64,000 nt of DNA. Origin: Mucilaginibacter_A sp964236465. GTDB lineage: Bacteria; Bacteroidota; Bacteroidia; Sphingobacteriales; Sphingobacteriaceae. Each line of letters starts with the position of its first letter. The first letter of the stretch is position 1. The translations under genes and the position numbers were made by a program. A model generated the notes under the pieces. That model was given only the letters and a program-made list of their open reading frames with translations. It did not search any database and had not been told where the DNA came from. Shown piece by piece: positions 60,221 to 64,000 of this stretch. The stretch lies in the NCBI GenBank assembly GCA_964236465.1, contig CAXSBZ010000003.1, positions 62,001 to 126,000 of the forward strand, in the 5' to 3' direction.

Positions 60221-60679
60221 TCAGTGTCGGTCTTTATCTTTCGTGTCCATGATGATCGTAACCGGGCCATCATTCATCAAACTTACCTTCATATCGGCAC
60301 CAAAATGTCCGGTTGAAATGCTTTTTCCCAGCATTTTTTCCAGTGTTTTAATCATCATTTCATAAAGCGGAATTGCTTTTTCTGGTTTTGCTGCGCGGAT
60401 GAATGATGGTCGGTTTCCCTTTTTCGTTTGTGCAAAAAGCGTGAATTGGGAAATGAGTAAAATGCTGCCGTTTACTTCCGTCAAAGCTTTGTTCATCAAA
60501 CCGTTTTCATCACCAAAAATTCGCATCCCGGTTATTTTTTGCGCCAGCCAGCTTACATCTTCTTCCGTATCCGCCTCTTCAATCCCCAGCAAAACCACAA
60601 AACCAGTTTCAATTTCGCCGGTTGTCGTGCCGTTTGTTTTTACCGATGCTTGGCTGACGCGTTGGATCACTGCTCGCAT
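60221..60679 (-). CDS. dtd: D-aminoacyl-tRNA deacylase
   Basis: 152 residues. Removes D-amino acids mischarged to tRNA. MRAVIQRVSQASV at the start, the catalytic LISQFTLFA and KKGNRPSF, and the Gly-cisPro motif (NDGPVTIIMDT) near the C-terminus are standard. Four bases ahead of the MazG-like gene and 89 bases downstream of rsgA. Confidence 0.97.
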   Translation of the reverse strand: MRAVIQRVSQASVKTNGTTTGEIETGFVVLLGIEEADTEEDVSWLAQKITGMRIFGDENGLMNKALTEVNGSILLISQFTLFAQTKKGNRPSFIRAAKPEKAIPLYEMMIKTLEKMLGKSISTGHFGADMKVSLMNDGPVTIIMDTKDKDRH

Positions 60680-60768
60680 TTAAGTTGTCCGTTATAAATT
60701 TTTGGCAGATAAAAGTTTGCTGTCAATTTTCAGAGCTTGATACTAGATGTTTGATACTTATTACTTTC

Positions 60769-61689
60769 TCACGCCCTTGTATCATTTCCATGATAAATGC
60801 TCAAATAACTTTCGTAGCGCGAAAGTTCAATTTCGCCGGCTTCCAGCGCAGCTAAAACGGCACAGCCGGGTTCGTTGGTGTGGCGGCAATTGTGGAAACG
60901 GCACTGGTTCAGCAATTCGCGCATTTCCGGGAAAAAGTGGCTCAGTTCCTGTTTTTCAATATCGATCACGCCCAATTCGCGGATGCCGGGCGTATCGATC
61001 AAGAAACCGCCGAAAGAAAGTTCAAACATTTCGGCAAAAGTAGTGGTGTGTTTTCCGGAATCGCTCCAGTCAGAAATTTCTCCGGTACGCACATCCAGTC
61101 CTGGCAAAATTGCATTGAGCAAAGTAGATTTTCCGACGCCGGAATGGCCGGAAAAGAGCGTGATCTTATCTTTCAAAACAGCTTCTACTTCTTTTATCCC
61201 TGTTTTTTTGATGGCCGAAACCTGGTAGCAAGGGTAACCAATCTTCTCATAAATGGCTTTATATTCAGCTAAAATTTCCAATCCTTCCTCACTAAACAAA
61301 TCCAGTTTATTAAAGATAAGCCCGGCCGGAATGCCATAAGCTTCCGCAGTAACCAAAAAACGGTCGATAAAACCCAGCGAAGTGCGTGGCGAAGCCAGCG
61401 TAACCACTAGCAAAGCCAGATCAAGATTGGCGGCAATTATCTGAGCTTGTTTGCTGAGGTTGATGGATTTGCGGATGATGTAGTTTTTGCGGTCATGCAG
61501 TTTGTTGATCACACCAGTCTGTTGTTCGGGTTCGATCTCAAAATCTACGTTATCGCCAACTGCAACCGGATTAGTCGTGGTTAATCCCTGCATCCGAAAT
61601 TTGCCTTTGATGCGGCAATTGAACCGTTTTCCGTTTGCCGTTTGCACCTGGTACCAGCTTCCGGTTGATTTTATTATACGGCCTTGCAT
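60769..61689 (-). CDS. rsgA: Ribosome small-subunit-dependent GTPase A
   Basis: 306 residues. Circularly permuted GTPase acting late in 30S assembly. Order: OB fold (1-70), G4 NKLD, G1 GHSGVGKSTLLN, G3 DTPG, then a zinc motif (CRFHNCRHTNEPGC). Its ATG overlaps the mazF stop (TGATG-type), so it is read with the mazEF pair. A minus-strand motif copy (61186-61198) lies inside. Confidence 0.96.
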   Translation of the reverse strand: MQGRIIKSTGSWYQVQTANGKRFNCRIKGKFRMQGLTTTNPVAVGDNVDFEIEPEQQTGVINKLHDRKNYIIRKSINLSKQAQIIAANLDLALLVVTLASPRTSLGFIDRFLVTAEAYGIPAGLIFNKLDLFSEEGLEILAEYKAIYEKIGYPCYQVSAIKKTGIKEVEAVLKDKITLFSGHSGVGKSTLLNAILPGLDVRTGEISDWSDSGKHTTTFAEMFELSFGGFLIDTPGIRELGVIDIEKQELSHFFPEMRELLNQCRFHNCRHTNEPGCAVLAALEAGEIELSRYESYLSIYHGNDTRA

Positions 61690-62039
61690 CAGTTTAAAGC
61701 CAGCACTTTTATCAGTGCACTTTTTAAATCTTCATGATAAATTTCTTCTAAACTCCCTAAATGTTCAAGAAGTTTTAGGTTATCAACCGCCCGGATCTGA
61801 TCAACCAAAACAGCAGAATCTTTTTCTAAACCATTTCTGGAATTGCAGGAAATATTTAAGCGAAGAATTTTAGATTCGATGGTCATATCGGAAGTTACAG
61901 GGCATATAATAGTTGATGGATGTTTTGCTTTGTTTAATCCGTTAGACTGAATAACTACAACCGGCCGTATTTTTCCGGGTACTGTTCCTTTTCCAGGGTT
62001 TAAATTGGCAATCCAGATATCAAACTGTTTAATATTCAT
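61689..62039 (-). CDS. mazF: PemK/MazF-type toxin (mRNA interferase)
   Basis: 116 residues from the ATG at 62039; an ATG four codons earlier is also possible. IKQFDIWIANLNPGKGTVPGKIRPVVVIQSN is the MazF N-terminus with the conserved RPVVV; TIICPVTSD and SAVLVDQIRAVD follow. MazF enzymes cleave mRNA at short recognition words. Overlaps the antitoxin gene by about ten bases and rsgA by one. Complete pair, probably functional. Confidence 0.92.
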   Translation of the reverse strand: MNIKQFDIWIANLNPGKGTVPGKIRPVVVIQSNGLNKAKHPSTIICPVTSDMTIESKILRLNISCNSRNGLEKDSAVLVDQIRAVDNLKLLEHLGSLEEIYHEDLKSALIKVLALN

Positions 62040-62274
62040 CATAAATTCCATCGCCTAAAGTGGTTTCAAAATCTTTGTTTATTCGCATAGATTCTTCCCG
62101 AACTAGTAATGATTCTTTTGCAAGCTGTAATTCAACCCGCTTTCTTTCAACCAAAAGATTGTATTCCTCCAACGCCTCTTTAATATAACCGTTCCGGCTG
62201 ATTTTTAATTCCTTCACCTGCTTTTCGGTTTCTTCAAAAAGCTTGTCGTCTAATTTCAGCAAAATACTTTTCAT
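62029..62274 (-). CDS. mazE: MazE-like ribbon-helix-helix antitoxin
   Basis: 81 residues. The N-terminus LLKLDDKLFEETEKQVKELKISRNGYIKEALEEY is a ribbon-helix-helix DNA-binding module; the acidic C-terminal tail (RINKDFETTLGDGIYDEY) would wrap the toxin. Neutralises MazF and represses its own operon. An exact motif copy lies immediately upstream of its ATG, where the promoter/operator should be. Confidence 0.88.
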   Translation of the reverse strand: MKSILLKLDDKLFEETEKQVKELKISRNGYIKEALEEYNLLVERKRVELQLAKESLLVREESMRINKDFETTLGDGIYDEY

Positions 62275-62276
62275 AG

Positions 62277-62290
62277 ATACTGTTTTTATC
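62277..62290 (-). repeat. dispersed motif copy in the mazE upstream region
   Basis: Exact minus-strand GATAAAAACAGTAT, two bases ahead of the mazE ATG, with an ATTTTTGATA box. Confidence 0.85.
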
Positions 62291-62342
62291 TATCAAAAAT
62301 AGCTATACTTTTTATATATCAATACAAATAATCAAATTAATT

Positions 62343-62375
62343 ATTGCAAATCAGCCAACAAAACATTTACTTTAT
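62343..62375 (+). promoter_or_regulatory. weak candidate promoter of the thrA leader
   Basis: ATTG (62343-62346), 21-base spacer, TACTTTAT (62368-62375); right spacing but imperfect boxes. It would start the RNA about 20 bases before the leader peptide. Confidence 0.3.
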
Positions 62376-62399
62376 AGCGTCCTCAAAAAGGATAATTTT

Positions 62400-62465
62400 A
62401 TGTTGAAAATGACAAACACGGTTAACACTATTATTACCACCAGAAAATTTTCGGAGGAAGGATAG
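62400..62465 (+). CDS. thrA leader peptide, 21 residues
   Basis: ATG 62400 to TAG 62463-62465. After MLK comes MTNTVNTIITT (residues 4-14), in which five of ten codons after the methionine are threonine and two isoleucine, then RKFSEEG. Internal ATG at 62409 could also start it. The concentration of Thr/Ile codons just ahead of the threonine-pathway gene is the classic arrangement of a transcription-attenuation leader (as in thrL of enterobacteria, though unrelated in sequence). A chance frame would not be expected to have this composition. Confidence 0.85.
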   Translation: MLKMTNTVNTIITTRKFSEEG

Positions 62466-62545
62466 TTTTGGGTAGATCGACAAGATAAAAAACCACCAAA
62501 AGCCTTCCCCTGCAAAGAGGAAGGCTTTTTTATTACATATATAAA
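62456..62545 (+). promoter_or_regulatory. threonine attenuator: competing antiterminator and terminator
   Basis: Antiterminator: GGAAGG (62456-62461) plus TTTTGG (62466-62471) can pair with CCAAAA (62496-62501) plus CCTTCC (62503-62508). Terminator: AAAAGCCTTCC (62498-62508) pairs with GGAAGGCTTTT (62519-62529). Both use CCTTCC, so they exclude each other. GGAAGG overlaps the leader's last codons: a ribosome reaching the stop would mask it and allow termination, one stalled on Thr codons would leave it free. Confidence 0.85.
62498..62531 (+). terminator. attenuator terminator ahead of thrA
   Basis: Perfect 11-bp stem AAAAGCCTTCC/GGAAGGCTTTT with a ten-base loop and six T (62526-62531), ending 14 bases before the thrA ATG on the same strand. 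No gene ends upstream on this strand apart from the leader peptide, so it is regulatory. Confidence 0.92.
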
Positions 62546-64000
62546 ATGAAAGTATTAAAGTTCGGAGGCACATCCGTAGGTTCTGCCGAAAGTATCCAAA
62601 CGCTGCTGCAAATTGTACAAAAAGAAAATGCTGCTTCCGGCCCGCCGGTTGTAGTTGTTTCTGCAATGAGCGGCGTAACCAACCTGCTTTCAAAAATGGC
62701 CGAAAAGGCTTCTGTCGGAGAAGATTATGCGCTTTATTTATCCGAATTGGAAACTCGGCATTTCGCTATTATCAAAATTTTGCTGGACGTGCAGCGCCAA
62801 AACCCGGTTTTTACCAAACTCAAAATATTTTTTAATGAATTGGAAGATTTGCTGCAAGGCATTTCAAGCTTAAAAGAACTGACTGCCCAAACGCGCGACC
62901 TGGTTTTAAGCTATGGCGAACGCTGTTCGGCTTTTTTAATCAGCAAAATTGCCGGACAGCATTTCCCGGAAACGTGTTATGTAGATGCAACTGAACTGAT
63001 TAAAACGGATAGTAATTTCGGCCAGGCACGCCTCAACACAAACCTGACTGAACAATTGATCCAAATTTTTTGCCAGCAAAAGAAGCATCAGGTTTTGTTT
63101 GTTACCGGTTTTATCGGCAGCAACGAAAACGGAAGGATCACCACTTTAGGCCGCGGCGGAAGCGATTATACAGCAGCCATTTTTGGTTCGGCTTTGAATG
63201 CTGAAGAAATCCAAATTTGGACGGATGTAAACGGCATGATGACTGCCGACCCGCGGATGGTTAAAAAAGCATTCCCACTGCCCGAACTTTCTTATACCGA
63301 AGCGATGGAGCTTTCCTACTTTGGGGCAAAAGTGATCTATCCGCCAACCATGATTCCGGCGTTTTTAAAACGGATTCCCATCGCTATCAAAAATACTTTT
63401 CAGCCTGATTTTCCCGGAACAATTATTCGGCACGATTGCCGTCCGTCAAACTTGACCATCAAAGGAATTTCTTCCATTAATGATATTAGTATTATTAATT
63501 TAGAAGGCAGCGGCATGGTTGGCAAAGCTGGTTTTAGCGGACGCTTGTTTTCGCTTTTGGCACGAGAGCTGATCAATGTAATTTTAATTACGCAATCCTC
63601 TTCCGAACACAGCATTACCTTCGCCATCCGGCCGGAGGATGCTTTAAAAGCCCAGCATCTGATCGAACAGGAATTTGAACTGGAACTTCATGCCAAAAAA
63701 TTGGAAGCCCCTGTTTTCGAGCAAAGCCTATCCATCCTGGCTATTGTGGGCGAAAACATGAAACAAACGCCGGGCATTTCCGGCAAGCTTTTTCATGCTT
63801 TGGGGCGAAATGGTATCAACGTTCGGGCAATTGCACAAGGCTCATCAGAATACAATATTTCTGTAGTGATTTCCCGTCCCAATCTCAACAAAGCATTGAA
63901 TGCCGTACATGATGCTTTTTTTATAGAGCTAAATAAAACCTTGCATGTTTTCAATTTAGGAACGGGCAATATTGGCAAAACATTATTTCGTCAGTTGCAA
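62546..64000 (+). CDS. thrA: Bifunctional aspartate kinase/homoserine dehydrogenase (partial)
   Basis: 485 codons in the window, open to the last base; C-terminus missing. The kinase domain starts MKVLKFGGTSVGSAESI and contains LSYGERCSAFL, GRGGSDYTAAIFG and WTDVNGMMTADPR; an ACT regulatory region follows (about 300-460), and the homoserine dehydrogenase part begins with the nucleotide loop NLGTGNIGKTLF at the window edge. It commits aspartate to threonine, methionine and lysine synthesis. thrB and thrC would be expected beyond the edge. Controlled by the attenuator directly upstream. A near-motif copy is at 63078-63088. Confidence 0.96.
   Translation, partial: MKVLKFGGTSVGSAESIQTLLQIVQKENAASGPPVVVVSAMSGVTNLLSKMAEKASVGEDYALYLSELETRHFAIIKILLDVQRQNPVFTKLKIFFNELEDLLQGISSLKELTAQTRDLVLSYGERCSAFLISKIAGQHFPETCYVDATELIKTDSNFGQARLNTNLTEQLIQIFCQQKKHQVLFVTGFIGSNENGRITTLGRGGSDYTAAIFGSALNAEEIQIWTDVNGMMTADPRMVKKAFPLPELSYTEAMELSYFGAKVIYPPTMIPAFLKRIPIAIKNTFQPDFPGTIIRHDCRPSNLTIKGISSINDISIINLEGSGMVGKAGFSGRLFSLLARELINVILITQSSSEHSITFAIRPEDALKAQHLIEQEFELELHAKKLEAPVFEQSLSILAIVGENMKQTPGISGKLFHALGRNGINVRAIAQGSSEYNISVVISRPNLNKALNAVHDAFFIELNKTLHVFNLGTGNIGKTLFRQLQ

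Noticed and set aside
2103..62290. CRISPR array as the source of the repeats
   Set aside because: Copies are scattered singly or as inverted pairs over the whole window with no regular spacers and no cas genes.
2103..62290. Motif as a promoter element
   Set aside because: Many copies lie at gene ends, between convergent genes and inside frames in both orientations; the core does not match the TTTG/TAnnTTTG promoter consensus. The T-rich side box resembles a -7 element only loosely.
62367..62693. 108-codon minus-strand open frame over the thrA leader and start
   Set aside because: It overlaps the attenuator and the well-supported thrA start on the other strand; composition looks like a chance frame.
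1..64000. tRNA, rRNA, IS elements, prophage or integrative element
   Set aside because: None of the typical clover-leaf ends, transposases, integrases, conjugation genes or terminal repeats were found on either strand.

Overview
The window reads as a chromosomal segment of a Bacteroidota bacterium, most likely a member of Sphingobacteriaceae (Pedobacter/Mucilaginibacter-like). The support is a 2350-residue SprA (type IX secretion/gliding), a RemB-like outer-membrane protein, several Bacteroidota-typical families (DUF2480, DUF3108, DUF3109, DUF4292), the fused malic enzyme-phosphotransacetylase, -7 elements of the TAnnTTTG type, an almost complete lack of Shine-Dalgarno sites, and many TTG/GTG starts. 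Coding density is high and gene content is mostly housekeeping; no tRNA, rRNA, CRISPR array, IS element or prophage was seen.

Layout: 1-3.8 kb DUF2480/DUF3108/DUF3109 and RemB-like barrel; 3.9-10.8 kb dxs, glyA, comF, rlmN, amidohydrolase, acyP; 10.9-17.3 kb an envelope run (flippase, dut, TPR protein, DUF4292 lipoprotein, EnvC-like activator, two tatA); 17.4-30.5 kb gatA, LysM lytic transglycosylase, maeB, ruvA, sprA; 30.5-36.4 kb a porin-like barrel, DUF1275 protein, gcvH-vanZ-small lipoprotein, feoAB, SprT-like protein; 36.4-47.5 kb, all leftward, reductase, lutB, M28 peptidase, rpiB, tatC and the accC-accB-fabH-plsX-rpmF-DUF177 lipid/ribosome cluster, then pdxA; 47.6-64 kb rsmA, a probable acquired nucleoside-deoxyribosyltransferase-like gene, hydroxyacid dehydrogenase, greA, hit, ruvC, membrane and glycosyl transferases, an orphan ABC permease, SpoIIE-type phosphatase, rnhB, gcvT, comB, an orphan HicB, mazG-like, dtd, rsgA, mazEF and finally thrA, which runs off the end.

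The most striking signal is not a gene. A 14-bp sequence, GATAAAARMAGYAT, usually preceded by an AT-rich TTTTAGG/TTTATG box, is scattered over the whole window. By eye I count 24 exact copies plus about 30 one- to three-mismatch copies; an exact match is expected about 0.004 times by chance in 64 kb. It occurs between genes, across stop and start codons, inside reading frames (encoding D-K-R-S-I or D-K-N-S-I), and as inverted pairs that form transcription terminators. This is the distribution known for DNA uptake sequences of Pasteurellaceae and Neisseriaceae, and I know of no such element described for Bacteroidota.

The second notable element is a complete-looking threonine attenuator ahead of thrA: a Thr/Ile-rich leader peptide, a strong terminator, and a competing antiterminator whose upstream strand overlaps the leader stop region. 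A third candidate is a stack of competing hairpins just ahead of gatA.
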